The notes: generated by a model from the letters alone, not told the origin. 35,726 nucleotides of DNA from an uncultured Bacteroidales bacterium (GCA_944322805.1 CALUQC010000075.1:1-35726); one strand, 5' to 3'; numbered from the stretch's first letter, positions 17,521 to 26,932 are shown. Numbers and translations are program-made.

Positions 17521-17558
17521 CCGTTGTCTGTCAAGACACCATAAACCCATACACTGAA

Positions 17559-18035
17559 ATGAAACGTACGGCTTTATTCCCCGGCTCTTTCGACCCTTTC
17601 ACCGCAGGGCATCTGAACATACTGAAAAGAGCCCTGACCATGTTCGATGAAGTAGTCGTCGCCATCGGCATTAACATAGACAAGAAAGGACATTTTTCGA
17701 CCGATAGGAAAATCGAAATCATCAGGCAGGCCACCGCAAGCCTCGAGGGGGTCAGAATCGTGAAATACGACAACCTCACCGTCGACATATGCCGCGAGCT
17801 CGGCATAAGGCATATCGTCCGCGGAGTCAGGAACATGATAGACTTCGAGACCGAGAGGTCCATTGCGGATGCGAACAGGAGGCTTGCTCCGGAAATAGAT
17901 ACGGTCATCATCCCTACGGCCCAGGAATATGCCCACATATCTTCCACCGCCGTCAGGGACCTTATCAAGCACAACAGCGACACATCCATGTTTATCCCGG
18001 AAGGTGTCGACATGAATCTGTTCAAGGACGAATGA
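17559..18035 (+). CDS. coaD: Phosphopantetheine adenylyltransferase
   Basis: CoaD transfers AMP to 4'-phosphopantetheine, the penultimate step of coenzyme A synthesis. The 158-aa protein has the nucleotidyltransferase motif PGSFDPFTAGH with His18, the basic loop RGVRNMIDFETE and the C-terminal ISSTAVR ATP-binding motif. ATG 17559 starts exactly at the family N-terminus (MKRTALFPGSFDP). An in-frame ATG at 17517 overlaps the ung stop as ATGA and would add 14 residues foreign to the family, so it is less likely, though that overlap might aid coupling. Confidence 0.96.
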   Translation: MKRTALFPGSFDPFTAGHLNILKRALTMFDEVVVAIGINIDKKGHFSTDRKIEIIRQATASLEGVRIVKYDNLTVDICRELGIRHIVRGVRNMIDFETERSIADANRRLAPEIDTVIIPTAQEYAHISSTAVRDLIKHNSDTSMFIPEGVDMNLFKDE

Positions 18036-19567
18036 AACCGGCCCTGTTCCACATACTGTGCGCCGTCTGCTTGGCAATGCCGGCATTTGCTCCGGCCTCC
18101 GGAGCGGAAACCGCACCCGGCAGGGTGAATCAGGCGCCGGCCGCGGCCGTCCTGGATACGTCAGTAACGGGAGCATTGGGAAGGAAGCTGGACGAATATG
18201 TCTCGATAATCGAAACAGAGCCGGCGGAAATCAAGTGCGGGGAGGCAGACTTCCTGATAGAAAGCTGCACGGATTCGCTCGTAAGGCAGTTCACGGCCAT
18301 CAGGCTGTACAGCCATTACGTGGCCTCTTCCCTCATGGGAGACGAAACGGTGGCCATCCACATTTTCGACGAATGGTTCGCCCCCGGCAAGGTGAAGATG
18401 CAGAACGACCTGGATTTCATGAATGCGCGGATTTTCGCCGAATTCAACAGGCAGTCCCTTATCGGGATGAAGGCTCCCGCACTGGAGGTGGAGGATATCG
18501 GCGGACACCGGGCCGGGCTGTTCGACAGCGGGCTGTACTCTGACAGAGTGACAGTCCTGTTTTTCTATGACAGCGAATGCCCCACCTGCAAGATGGATGC
18601 TGTCATGCTGCGCAATATCCTGGGCGGCGGCAAATACCGGCTGAATTTCAATGCCTTCTACACAGGCCGGTCGAAAGAAAAATGGCAGGCATTCACGGAA
18701 GAGTATATAAATATCGATAATCCGGAAGTCAGAATCGGGCATTTCTGGGACCCTGAGGTCAAATCCGACTTCCAGCGCAAGTACGGAGTGCTCCAGACAC
18801 CGCGCATCTTCCTGATATCGCGGGACGGGACGATTGCGGGCCGCAGACTGGATGTCATTTCCCTGAAAAGGATGCTCGACCTTTACTGCAAGCCGTATTC
18901 ATACGGAAGCGAAGAATCGTCGGCCTTTTACGACAGGCTGTTTTCGGATTACGGGCCGGATCCGGACTGCGGCAAGGTGAAGGAACTCTGCGACAGCATC
19001 GCACACAAGACCCTCGGCAGCCGCGACACGGTGATTTTCAAGCAGATGACCGGCGACCTGATGTACTGGCTCGCTGTCCGTCGCGGAGAAGGGGTCAAAT
19101 GCGGATTAGACTATCTGATTAAGGAATATGTTCTCGGGAAACCGGAAGCATGGACGGACGGGAACGACTCCCTGAAGATACTTTCCTATGCAAAAGTTCT
19201 TGAAGATCTGCTCGGGAAAACGGAAATCGGCGGCCGGCTTCCGGCAATAAGGGTGGAAGGGACATTGAAAGTCCGAGGAAAGGCAAAGCCTGCGGCAGCA
19301 AGCCTCGACAGGCTGCGCAACACCGTAGTCATCTTCCACTCGGAAGGATGCAGTTTCTGTGAAGCCGAACTTGAAGCCGCGGATTCCGTTGCCATGGCTG
19401 ACCGCCGGGCCAGGTTTTTCATCGTAGACGTGGATGCCGTCCTCGACTCGGACCCTGACACGGCATACGGACTGTTCGATGCCGTCGACCTGTCTGTCCT
19501 GCCATACATCACGGCCGTGGACAGGAAAGGCAGGATAACGGGAAAATACATTTCAATACGCAAATAG
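18032..19567 (+). CDS. Exported protein with two thioredoxin-like domains
   Basis: The 511-aa protein has a signal peptide (about 1-25, ending ASGA) and an N-terminal helical region (about 40-140) resembling the DUF5106-type partner of Bacteroidota thioredoxins. A TlpA/AhpC-like thioredoxin domain follows with Cys183-Pro-Thr-Cys186 in FFYDSECPTCKMD. After a helical linker comes a second thioredoxin-like region around Cys440-Ser-Phe-Cys443 in IFHSEGCSFCEAE. Both CxxC pairs suit periplasmic thiol-disulphide exchange. The ATG at 18032 overlaps the coaD stop as ATGA, so the genes are probably coupled. The substrate is unknown. Confidence 0.82.
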   Translation: MKPALFHILCAVCLAMPAFAPASGAETAPGRVNQAPAAAVLDTSVTGALGRKLDEYVSIIETEPAEIKCGEADFLIESCTDSLVRQFTAIRLYSHYVASSLMGDETVAIHIFDEWFAPGKVKMQNDLDFMNARIFAEFNRQSLIGMKAPALEVEDIGGHRAGLFDSGLYSDRVTVLFFYDSECPTCKMDAVMLRNILGGGKYRLNFNAFYTGRSKEKWQAFTEEYINIDNPEVRIGHFWDPEVKSDFQRKYGVLQTPRIFLISRDGTIAGRRLDVISLKRMLDLYCKPYSYGSEESSAFYDRLFSDYGPDPDCGKVKELCDSIAHKTLGSRDTVIFKQMTGDLMYWLAVRRGEGVKCGLDYLIKEYVLGKPEAWTDGNDSLKILSYAKVLEDLLGKTEIGGRLPAIRVEGTLKVRGKAKPAAASLDRLRNTVVIFHSEGCSFCEAELEAADSVAMADRRARFFIVDVDAVLDSDPDTAYGLFDAVDLSVLPYITAVDRKGRITGKYISIRK

Positions 19568-19573
19568 CACCCG

Positions 19574-20674
19574 TCATTCACCGTCCGGCAAGCCATCCCG
19601 CATTGCTCCGGCATAATTGCGCCACTTTTCTATCAGGGCGGACATGTCCTCAGGCAGAGGTGAGTCGAAAAGCATGTGCTCTTTCGTGCGTGGATGGACA
19701 AAACCGAGGGTCCTGGCGTGCAGGGCCTGGCGCGGCATGATACGGAAGCAGTTCTCGATGAACTGCCGGTATTTGGCATAAACCGTCCCCTTTCTGATTT
19801 CGGCCCCGTCGTACCTCTCGTCATTGAAAAGCGGATGGCCGATATAATTGAAGTGCACCCTTATCTGATGCGTCCTTCCCGTCTCCAAACGGCACTCCAC
19901 CACGGTCACGAAGCCGAAACGTTCCAGGACCCTGTAATGTGTCACGGCATGTTTCCCGTAATCGCCTTCCGGGAAAACCTTGAAACGCATCCGGTCGTTC
20001 GGGTCCCTGCCTATATTGCCGGTTATGGTCCCCTCGTCGTCTTTCAGGTTGCCCCACACCACGGCTACATAACGCCGGTCTATGGAGTGCACGAAAAACT
20101 GCCGGGCCAGGTCGAGCTGCGCTTCGTCGTTTTTCGCCACCACGAGCAGCCCCGAAGTGTCCTTGTCTATGCGGTGCACCAATACACCCATCCTCTCGTC
20201 CTCGGCGTCAGGTCCCTGGCTGATGCCCAAGTGACAGGCGAGGGCGTTCACCAGTGTCCCGGAAAAATGTCCATGTCCCGGATGCACCACCATTCCGGCC
20301 TTTTTGTTCACCACCAACAGGTCTTCGTCCTCATACACGATGTCGAGGGGTATATCCTCCGGCAGAATCTCGAGGCCGCGTCTCTGATACGGCATCACGA
20401 AGGAAATGACATCTCCGGGCCGTACCACGCAGTTGGCCTTGACGGTCTTGCCGTTTACCTTCACATACTCCTGCCTTATCGCAAGCTGTATCCTGTTGCG
20501 GGACGTATTTTCCAGATGCGTGGCCATATACTTGTCGACCCGCATCGGTGTCTGCCCCTTGTCGAGTTCCAGACGGAAATGCTCGAACATTTCCCTCTGC
20601 TCGTCATCGATGTCCTCTCCGGTGTCCGGAGCATCAATGAACTCGTCGTCCATGTCGAAAACCTTGGCTGTCAT
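19574..20674 (-). CDS. RluA/RluD-family 23S rRNA pseudouridine synthase
   Basis: The 366-aa protein has an acidic N-terminal extension (about 1-35), an S4 RNA-binding domain (about 40-100, PMRVDKYMATHLENTSRNRIQ) and the catalytic domain with HRIDKDTSGLLVVAKN, nucleophile Asp170. The GRTHQIRVHFNYIGHPLFND motif follows. The combination of S4 domain and HRIDKDTSG suggests RluD-type modification of the large-subunit rRNA, but other RluA members look alike. Its ATG overlaps the stop of the PASTA gene (ATGA). It converges with the thioredoxin-like gene, leaving six bases between the stops. Confidence 0.93.
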   Translation of the reverse strand: MTAKVFDMDDEFIDAPDTGEDIDDEQREMFEHFRLELDKGQTPMRVDKYMATHLENTSRNRIQLAIRQEYVKVNGKTVKANCVVRPGDVISFVMPYQRRGLEILPEDIPLDIVYEDEDLLVVNKKAGMVVHPGHGHFSGTLVNALACHLGISQGPDAEDERMGVLVHRIDKDTSGLLVVAKNDEAQLDLARQFFVHSIDRRYVAVVWGNLKDDEGTITGNIGRDPNDRMRFKVFPEGDYGKHAVTHYRVLERFGFVTVVECRLETGRTHQIRVHFNYIGHPLFNDERYDGAEIRKGTVYAKYRQFIENCFRIMPRQALHARTLGFVHPRTKEHMLFDSPLPEDMSALIEKWRNYAGAMRDGLPDGE

Positions 20675-21486
20675 TTGTCCTGTCCGTTTTCGGTATCTTC
20701 CGTCATTACAGGCACCTTGGAGACATCCGTCGTCAGGAACAGCGATATTTCCGTCCCCATCAGCAAAGGCTCCTCTCCATAGTCCGGGTCCATGCCGAAC
20801 ACCACCGCATTGAGGGAGTCGGCATAGTCATGTACCGTTTCGTCGAATATTATGTCCTTTATGTTCAGAGAGTTGTCATGCACGGCCTCCACGGCATTCA
20901 TATACCTTGCGCCGTAAACCGCAGGCGCATACGTGATGCAGTCATCATTGTTCAGCCCGAGCTCCAGGTCGATTTTCGTACCGCTTTCCACCATCGTGCC
21001 CGGCTGTATCTCCCGGCCGTCAGCGAACTGCCTGAGTACATTGTTCGTGGCAATATCCGTGACATATGCAAGCCGGCCTATCTGCAGCCCCTTGGAAAGG
21101 ATCTCAGCCTTTGCCTGCCGCATCGAATAGCCCACCAGATTCGGCATCATCACCTTCTTGGCATTCACGGCATTTATGGTCAGCAGGATGCGCCTTCCCT
21201 CCTTGACCTTGCTGCCCGCAGCCGGATTCTGTCTGTATATCAGGCCCTTGCCCATTCTCCTCACATAGACCGAATCCACCACGTCAAGACGCATTTTCCT
21301 GTCCTGCAGCACTTTCCGCGCCTCCGCCACACTCATGTTGGTAAGGTCGGGAACGGTGATTTCCTGATTGTGCCTCGTGACCTTGTCGAGCATCACGCGC
21401 GTCCCGAACATCAGAGCAAGGACGAGAATTATCCCTGCAAGGACATTTGCCGTTATCCTGTTGAACAAAAAATTCCTTATACCCAT
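20671..21486 (-). CDS. PASTA-domain membrane protein
   Basis: The 271-aa protein has a short cytoplasmic N-terminus, one transmembrane helix (about 12-30) and three PASTA repeats facing the periplasm: about 43-106 (ITVPDLTNMSVAEARKVL), 111-177 (VMMPNLVGYSMRQAKAEI) and 183-254. PASTA domains bind peptidoglycan or muropeptides in PBPs and Ser/Thr kinases. Here there is no kinase or transpeptidase domain, which is the usual free-standing Bacteroidota form. It is coupled to the downstream RluD-type gene. A role in cell-wall sensing is inferred only. Confidence 0.88.
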   Translation of the reverse strand: MGIRNFLFNRITANVLAGIILVLALMFGTRVMLDKVTRHNQEITVPDLTNMSVAEARKVLQDRKMRLDVVDSVYVRRMGKGLIYRQNPAAGSKVKEGRRILLTINAVNAKKVMMPNLVGYSMRQAKAEILSKGLQIGRLAYVTDIATNNVLRQFADGREIQPGTMVESGTKIDLELGLNNDDCITYAPAVYGARYMNAVEAVHDNSLNIKDIIFDETVHDYADSLNAVVFGMDPDYGEEPLLMGTEISLFLTTDVSKVPVMTEDTENGQDK

Positions 21487-21526
21487 ATTCCTGTATTTTA
21501 GAAACTGTCTCTTAATGTCATGCCTG

Positions 21527-22180
21527 TCAGAAAAAATGTCCTCCCATGAATATCATCCGGAACAGGCCTTCTCCGAGAAGTGTCAGCCCGATGATGATGA
21601 CGGCCGCACCTGTAAGCCTGTTTATCCATATGACAGTCCGGAACTTGAACTTCCCCCGGAAACGGCTCAGCAGCCATGTCACGGTAAACCAGTAGAAAGC
21701 TGCCCCGAGACTTACCGAAAAGATAATCGGAGCCACCCTCCAGTCCGGCCTGTCCAACGGCCCTATCCCGAAGAATGCGAAGAGCGCGAATATCACCAGG
21801 ATAGCCCCCGGATTCGAGAGCCCCATCACCAGGGCCTGCAGGAAGTCCTTTACTATGGCCGCGGAGGAGGATGTCTCCCCTGCCTTCATTTTACGGAAAG
21901 GATTCGATGTGCTCATGCTCCAGCCGAGCAGGGTCACAACGATACCGCCAGCCACCAAAATCAGCTCCCTGTGGTCGTCGAGGAGTTTCCTGGCCGCCGC
22001 AAGCGCGAAAATGGCGACGATGGAAAAAAGGGTGTCCACCACACAGGCCCCCATTCCGGTGATGAAACCTGCCTTGTGGCCTTTACTGAGTGTCTTCTGA
22101 ATCACGAGAATGGCTATCGGCCCTATGGGGGCAGAAGCACAGATTCCGATGACCAACGCTTTCAGTATATCCAAAAACAT
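21527..22180 (-). CDS. LysE/RhtB-family exporter
   Basis: The 217-aa inner-membrane protein has about six hydrophobic segments and the family N-terminal signature ASAPIGPIAILVIQKTLSKGHKAGF (here starting near residue 15). A central NPGAILVIFALFAFFG helix is typical of LysE/RhtB amino-acid exporters. The substrate cannot be predicted. ATG 22180 is preferred; three further codons upstream begin with GTG at 22189. A TAnnTTTG box lies at 22204-22211 on the minus strand, just upstream. It is divergent from lnt and 40 bases upstream of the PASTA gene. Confidence 0.88.
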   Translation of the reverse strand: MFLDILKALVIGICASAPIGPIAILVIQKTLSKGHKAGFITGMGACVVDTLFSIVAIFALAAARKLLDDHRELILVAGGIVVTLLGWSMSTSNPFRKMKAGETSSSAAIVKDFLQALVMGLSNPGAILVIFALFAFFGIGPLDRPDWRVAPIIFSVSLGAAFYWFTVTWLLSRFRGKFKFRTVIWINRLTGAAVIIIGLTLLGEGLFRMIFMGGHFF

Positions 22181-22203
22181 ATTCACCACACGAAGACAGT
22201 CGG

Positions 22204-22211
22204 CAAAGATA
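22204..22211 (-). promoter_or_regulatory. -7 box for the LysE-family gene
   Basis: The minus strand reads TATCTTTG, 23 bases before ATG 22180. The same octamer is used on the other strand for lnt. No TTG stands at -33. Confidence 0.5.
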
Positions 22212-22252
22212 GCGATAATATTAAATTTAATCTTCTTCTGAATGAAAATAGC

Positions 22253-22260
22253 TATCTTTG
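22253..22260 (+). promoter_or_regulatory. -7 box for lnt
   Basis: TATCTTTG lies 18 bases before the lnt ATG at 22279. Its TTTG contains the TTG that a longer frame would use as a start, which argues for the ATG. No clear -33 box. Confidence 0.5.
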
Positions 22261-22278
22261 GCAGTCAAAAATTTCGAG

Positions 22279-23907
22279 ATGAAAAAGACGAATCTCCTCT
22301 TTGCCTGCCTTACGGCGATATTCGCAATATCGATGTCCCTGCCGTTCATCGTACCGCACACCGGATTCATGGCGCTTTTCGGCTTCCTTCCGCTTCTGAT
22401 AATGGACAGAATCGCCACATTGACCGGATACCGGCACTTCTGGATATGGCATTATCTCGCCTTCGTACTCTGGAACGCAGCCACCACGTTCTGGGTCTGC
22501 AACGCCACTGTCGGCGGAGGACTTTTCGCCATATTCGCCAACGCATTCCAGATGTCGGTCATATTCGCCGTCTTCCGCTGCAGCAAGCGGTATTTCTCGG
22601 GCGCACTGCCCTACATACTGCTGGCAGCCATGTGGATAGCATGGGAAAGGGCTTATTTCGACGCGGAAATCTCCTGGCCATGGTTAGTGCTCGGGAATTC
22701 TTTCGCCACCAGCATCAAATCGGTGCAGTGGTATGAATACACGGGAACGCTCGGAGGCTCGCTTTGGATATGGCTGTCCAACCTGTCCGTGTTCGGCATC
22801 ATGACAGCCCTGTCCGACGGGCGCTGGCAGACGGTGTTCAACAGGAAGGCCAGGATTGCGGCGGCATTCGGCTGCCTGCTCGTCATTGCCGCCCCGTTCA
22901 TCATCTCGAGGGCCATATACGGCAGCTATGAAGAAAAGAGTGATCCGTTCGAGGTAGTCATAGTGCAGCCTAATATAGACCCGTACCACAAGTTCGAAGC
23001 CCTGACCCAGCAGCAGCAGACCGGGATATTCCTCGAACAGGCCGCAAATGCGCTCGGATACAGGAAAAACGACAGCACCGCCGCCCCTCTGCTTCTCATG
23101 GCACCGGAGACCTTCACCAACGACGTTATCACAAACGATCTGGCAGCCGGCCGGACATTGCGCAGCTTCAAAGCCTTCCTGAAAGACTACCCCAACGTAA
23201 ACATCCTGTTCGGGGCATCTTCGTACACATACATAAATTCCACGGCGCGTCCGTCACACACGGCCCGCCAGGTCCGTCCGGGAAGGTGGATAGAGTCGCA
23301 CAACTCGGCACTGATGACCGACGGGTGCAGACAGGAGATTTTCCACAAGAACAAGCTCGTGGTGGCAGTGGAAAAGACCCCCTATCCTGCCGTGTTCTGC
23401 AAAATCGACGACTGGCTCGGCGGAGTGATGGGCAGATGCATAGGCCAGGACAGCATTTCGCTGCTCCACTACCGGGGTGCGGACGGCACGGAAATACCTG
23501 TCGGATGCGCAATATGCTATGAATCGGTCTACGGGGAATACTACACCGGATATGCGGAAAAAGGCGCAGAGGTGATGACAGTCATCACCAACGATGCGTG
23601 GTGGGGAAATACGCCGGGATACAGGCAGCACCTTAGTTATGCCTCCCTCCGGGCAATAGAAACGCGGCGCAGCATCGCCAGATGTGCCAATACAGGGATT
23701 TCGGCCCTGATAAACCAGAGAGGAGACATCGTGGAAAGGACATCCTGGTGGGAAAAGGACGTGCTCAGAGGCAGCATAAACAAAAACAGCGGCCGGACCT
23801 TCTTCACGGAACATGGAGACATCACCGGCCGCATATGCAATTTCGTCTTCTGGCTGCTCCTTGCAGCGCTTGTCGTCAGGATGGCTGTCCGTCATCCGCG
23901 ACGGTGA
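22279..23907 (+). CDS. lnt: Apolipoprotein N-acyltransferase
   Basis: Lnt adds the third acyl chain to the N-terminal cysteine of lipoproteins in the inner membrane. The 542-aa protein has several N-terminal transmembrane helices (within about 1-205), a periplasmic nitrilase-like domain (about 215-510) and a C-terminal helix. The catalytic triad is visible: Glu277 (MAPETF), Lys357 (HKNKLVVAVEK) and Cys413 (AICYES). The Bacteroidota form VAVEKTPY replaces the PFGE seen in E. coli. ATG 22279 is chosen because the alternative TTG at 22258 lies inside the -7 box. Its last 16 bases overlap the end of the convergent beta-barrel gene. Confidence 0.95.
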   Translation: MKKTNLLFACLTAIFAISMSLPFIVPHTGFMALFGFLPLLIMDRIATLTGYRHFWIWHYLAFVLWNAATTFWVCNATVGGGLFAIFANAFQMSVIFAVFRCSKRYFSGALPYILLAAMWIAWERAYFDAEISWPWLVLGNSFATSIKSVQWYEYTGTLGGSLWIWLSNLSVFGIMTALSDGRWQTVFNRKARIAAAFGCLLVIAAPFIISRAIYGSYEEKSDPFEVVIVQPNIDPYHKFEALTQQQQTGIFLEQAANALGYRKNDSTAAPLLLMAPETFTNDVITNDLAAGRTLRSFKAFLKDYPNVNILFGASSYTYINSTARPSHTARQVRPGRWIESHNSALMTDGCRQEIFHKNKLVVAVEKTPYPAVFCKIDDWLGGVMGRCIGQDSISLLHYRGADGTEIPVGCAICYESVYGEYYTGYAEKGAEVMTVITNDAWWGNTPGYRQHLSYASLRAIETRRSIARCANTGISALINQRGDIVERTSWWEKDVLRGSINKNSGRTFFTEHGDITGRICNFVFWLLLAALVVRMAVRHPRR

Positions 23908-26858
23908 GGCGGAGGTCCCATCGGACCGCCGGGACCGCGGCCTCCCTGCTGTCCTCCGAAGTTTCCGAAACGGTACGTAAGCGACAGTATGATGTACCTG
24001 CCAAGAGTATTGTTCCGGGTCTCGAGGTGATAGTTGGACTCGTCCGTCACAGAGAGGTTTTTCGACTGGTTGAAGATATCGTAGGCTTTCACTGCCAGAG
24101 TGAACTTGTCCTTGAACAGCAGTTTGTTTATTTCAGCATTCAGCACGAATTCGTCTTCCTGCGGGGTGGTATATCCGTTGTACCAGTTGTAGTCCAGGCT
24201 GGATATCAGGTTTACGCCTCCCGGAATCGTCCAGTTGACAGACGCGTCGACCTGGTTGTTGAAGGTAGGCTTCTGGTTGTACGAAGCTATTGTGTACCAT
24301 GACTTCGCAATCCTCGTACGGCCTCCGATATTGACTTCCACGGCATCATTCCTGAACGTAAACCTGAGCCTTTGCGTGAAACTCAGGCTCTGGGTCTTGT
24401 TCAGGGTGAACATGTCGGCTCCCTTCTCCGCAAAGTCCCTCTGGAAGGCATCGTAGTCGAATTCCGCATTATCGCTGTCATAATACAGGTCCGTGTCGAA
24501 TCCGCCGGTCCTGCCGATATATGAGTTTGACTCGTTGTACCTGGCGTTGGTCATCGAAAATACGGAGAATTTCGATTCCTTGCCGAAAGGCGAATTTATC
24601 ATCACGCGTCCGTCCACAAAGCCGGAAAGCGGACCGTTCACCGGAATGGAGAACTGCGCCCCGTTATCGTCGTACCACTGGGCGTTCACTATCGGATTCT
24701 GGTTGATGCTGCCGGCAAAACGCCCGTGAATCGACATGAATGTGTCGGTATCGGTGTAGCCGAACATGGCCCTGAGGTTGTGGCTGAAATACGGTATAAG
24801 GTAAGGGTTTCCCAAAGAAACGTTCAGAGGGTCCGAATTGTCCGGGACAGGCATCAGCTGCGATGTGGAAGGCTGCGAAGAACGTCCGAAATAGAACATG
24901 CGGATATTCGTGTTGTCATCTATGTCGTATGCAAGCATGGCCTGCGGAGACCAGTTCAGGACCTTGCTGTCGTAAGACTCTCCGTTGGTCTCGTTGTGGG
25001 TGTTCGTAGGACGCAGGGCGGCACCGAGCTGGGCCCTCAGCTTCTCTTTCTGGTACATGACATTGAGACCTGCGCTCTGGTTTATGTACCTGTTCAGGAT
25101 GTTGTTGGAGTAAACTCCGTCATATGTCTCCCCGTTCGGGTCGTAGGTCATGTGCCCGCCGTCAATGTCCACATTGTTGGTGCCGCTGTTGTAGGTGTCC
25201 TTCAGGGATGTGCTCCTGTTCCAACTGTAGGAGTAGTTCGCTTCCAAATAGAAATCATGTCCGAGAGGCTCGGTATAGACCACCCTTCCGGTCAGGGAAG
25301 ACTGGCGTGAATTCTGGTCGAATCTCTGGTTAATGATGCTGTCCTGCGGCATTTCGTTCTCGAAAGTCCTGGTCAGGGACTGGTTGAAGCCCCACAGGTC
25401 ATTGTTGCTGAAATTGTAGAACAGGTTGACGGAAACCGTCCTGCCCGGCTTGCCGAGCCTCTGCCTGAACAGCAGGAATCCGCTTGTGGTCCAGTTCCTG
25501 TTGGTGCCCGAATTGTCGTTGAAACCGAGGTTGGTGGTTTCCCTGTCGGAGCCGGATTCGCTCATGGTAAGGAAATCGGAATATTCTCTGTAGCTGCCGT
25601 TGCCGAAATTGAACTGAGGCTCGAAAAGTATGGAGGTGTTTTCGCTGAACTTGTGATCCAGCCTGATGCCGAAACGGTGGCCGTCGCTGTTCGATACGTT
25701 CTGTCCGTCATTGTCATATATCAGCAGGCTTCCGTCATCCATGTAGGTAGTCCTGGAACTCTGCTCCTCCACATATCTCCGGGAGCCGCCGTACATGTAG
25801 TTGCCGTTCAGCTCCATCTTGTCGTCAAGCAGGTCGAACGCGCCGTTGGCTCCGGCCATCCACGAGGTCGTGACGCCGTTCCGGCTCCAGCCTCCGGTGC
25901 CTCTTCCCATACCGCGGGAGCCGCGCATCGTCTGCATCATTCCGCTCGACAAGTCGTTGAATCCGCGGTTGTTGGTATTGTTCGCGTTCAGGATAATGCT
26001 TATCTGGCTTTTCTCCGAAAATCTTCCCGCCATTCCGGCCGCCTGGTATCTCCAGTCGCCGGCTCCTTCGTTTTTGCCCCGGAGATCATGTCCGCCTCCA
26101 GCCATCGCGTTTCCGAACCATCCGTCCATCATGCCGGGCTTGACCGACAGGTCTATCACAGTCTCCTCGTCACCGTCATCTATTCCGGTAAACTCCGCCT
26201 GCTCGGACTTCTTCTCCACCACCCTCACCTTTTCGATGATTTTCGCCGGTATGTTCTTGGTAGCCAGCTGCGGGTCGTCGAGGAAAAACTCCTTCCCGTC
26301 TATCATCACCTTGGTGATAGTCTCGCCGTTTGCCGTGATCGTACCGTCAGAGCCGACTTCCACTCCCGGCAGTTTTTTCAGAAGCTCCTCCAGCATGTCG
26401 TTGTCGGACGTCTTGAAAGATGCCGCACTGTACTCCATCGTGTCTTTCTTGACGATGATAGGGTTGCCGATTGCCGTCACGCTCGCCGCATCGAGGACCT
26501 GCGCATCCGGCTGCATCTTTATCTCGCCAAGGTCCAGGAGCCTGTCCACCTTTATCTTCTGCTCGTAGGTCTTGTACCCCATCAGTTCGACTTTCAGAAG
26601 ATAGTCGCCCTTGCCTACCTTGATCAGCGTGGCCGCACCCTCGGCCGTACTCAGGACATACCGTGTGGCCGCCTTTTCCCCGTCGGGAGTAAGGGATACC
26701 GTAGCGAAGCCCACCGGCTCCGAATTCGTCGCGTCAGAAAGCTGCATTTTAACGGTAAAGCCCGCCTGCGCAAAAGCGGCACAAGGGATTGACAGCAGAA
26801 GGATGGCTGCCGACAAGTGCAGTAAGATCATTCGCACCGAAAGAATGTTCGTCTTCAT
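23892..26858 (-). CDS. Outer-membrane beta-barrel protein (TonB-receptor-like, OMP_b-brl_3 type)
   Basis: The 988-aa protein has a signal peptide (about 1-30, ending AAFAQ) and a carboxypeptidase-regulatory-like beta-sandwich (about 33-115, with GFATVSL and LMGYKTYEQK). A plug-like region follows (about 120-235) with LKKLPGVEVGSDGTI and IDGKEFFLDD. The rest is a long barrel rich in alternating aromatic strands (to about 965), with the last strand YIILSLTYRFGNFGG. A Gly/Pro/Arg tail (about 968-988) follows that strand. No SusD partner gene is adjacent, so a glycan-uptake role is not supported; cargo is unknown. ATG 26858 is preferred over the TTG at 26876, which falls in the T-run of a terminator-like hairpin. 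Its 3' end overlaps lnt by 16 bases. Confidence 0.88.
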   Translation of the reverse strand: MKTNILSVRMILLHLSAAILLLSIPCAAFAQAGFTVKMQLSDATNSEPVGFATVSLTPDGEKAATRYVLSTAEGAATLIKVGKGDYLLKVELMGYKTYEQKIKVDRLLDLGEIKMQPDAQVLDAASVTAIGNPIIVKKDTMEYSAASFKTSDNDMLEELLKKLPGVEVGSDGTITANGETITKVMIDGKEFFLDDPQLATKNIPAKIIEKVRVVEKKSEQAEFTGIDDGDEETVIDLSVKPGMMDGWFGNAMAGGGHDLRGKNEGAGDWRYQAAGMAGRFSEKSQISIILNANNTNNRGFNDLSSGMMQTMRGSRGMGRGTGGWSRNGVTTSWMAGANGAFDLLDDKMELNGNYMYGGSRRYVEEQSSRTTYMDDGSLLIYDNDGQNVSNSDGHRFGIRLDHKFSENTSILFEPQFNFGNGSYREYSDFLTMSESGSDRETTNLGFNDNSGTNRNWTTSGFLLFRQRLGKPGRTVSVNLFYNFSNNDLWGFNQSLTRTFENEMPQDSIINQRFDQNSRQSSLTGRVVYTEPLGHDFYLEANYSYSWNRSTSLKDTYNSGTNNVDIDGGHMTYDPNGETYDGVYSNNILNRYINQSAGLNVMYQKEKLRAQLGAALRPTNTHNETNGESYDSKVLNWSPQAMLAYDIDDNTNIRMFYFGRSSQPSTSQLMPVPDNSDPLNVSLGNPYLIPYFSHNLRAMFGYTDTDTFMSIHGRFAGSINQNPIVNAQWYDDNGAQFSIPVNGPLSGFVDGRVMINSPFGKESKFSVFSMTNARYNESNSYIGRTGGFDTDLYYDSDNAEFDYDAFQRDFAEKGADMFTLNKTQSLSFTQRLRFTFRNDAVEVNIGGRTRIAKSWYTIASYNQKPTFNNQVDASVNWTIPGGVNLISSLDYNWYNGYTTPQEDEFVLNAEINKLLFKDKFTLAVKAYDIFNQSKNLSVTDESNYHLETRNNTLGRYIILSLTYRFGNFGGQQGGRGPGGPMGPPPHRRG

Positions 26859-26874
26859 TTTTTCACAGTGAAAC

Positions 26875-26904
26875 AAAAAAATTCCGGGCGTTCCATACGC
26901 CCGG
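26875..26904 (-). terminator. Intrinsic terminator after ruvC, or attenuator before the beta-barrel gene
   Basis: On the minus strand CCGGGCGT (26904-26897), a five-base loop, ACGCCCGG (26891-26884), then AATTTTTT: a perfect 8-bp GC-rich stem with a T-run. It ends about 16 bases before the beta-barrel ATG. Confidence 0.85.
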
Positions 26905-26932
26905 CGGCAATAAACAGGCGTGCCGTTTTATG

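Noticed and set aside
17517..17558. Upstream ATG for coaD overlapping the ung stop
   Set aside because: The 14 extra residues are absent from the CoaD family, and MKRTALFPGSFDP at 17559 is the standard N-terminus.
23892..26858. SusC-type receptor of a polysaccharide utilisation locus
   Set aside because: No susD, glycoside hydrolase or sensor gene lies nearby, and the sequence fits the general OMP_b-brl_3 beta-barrel family better.
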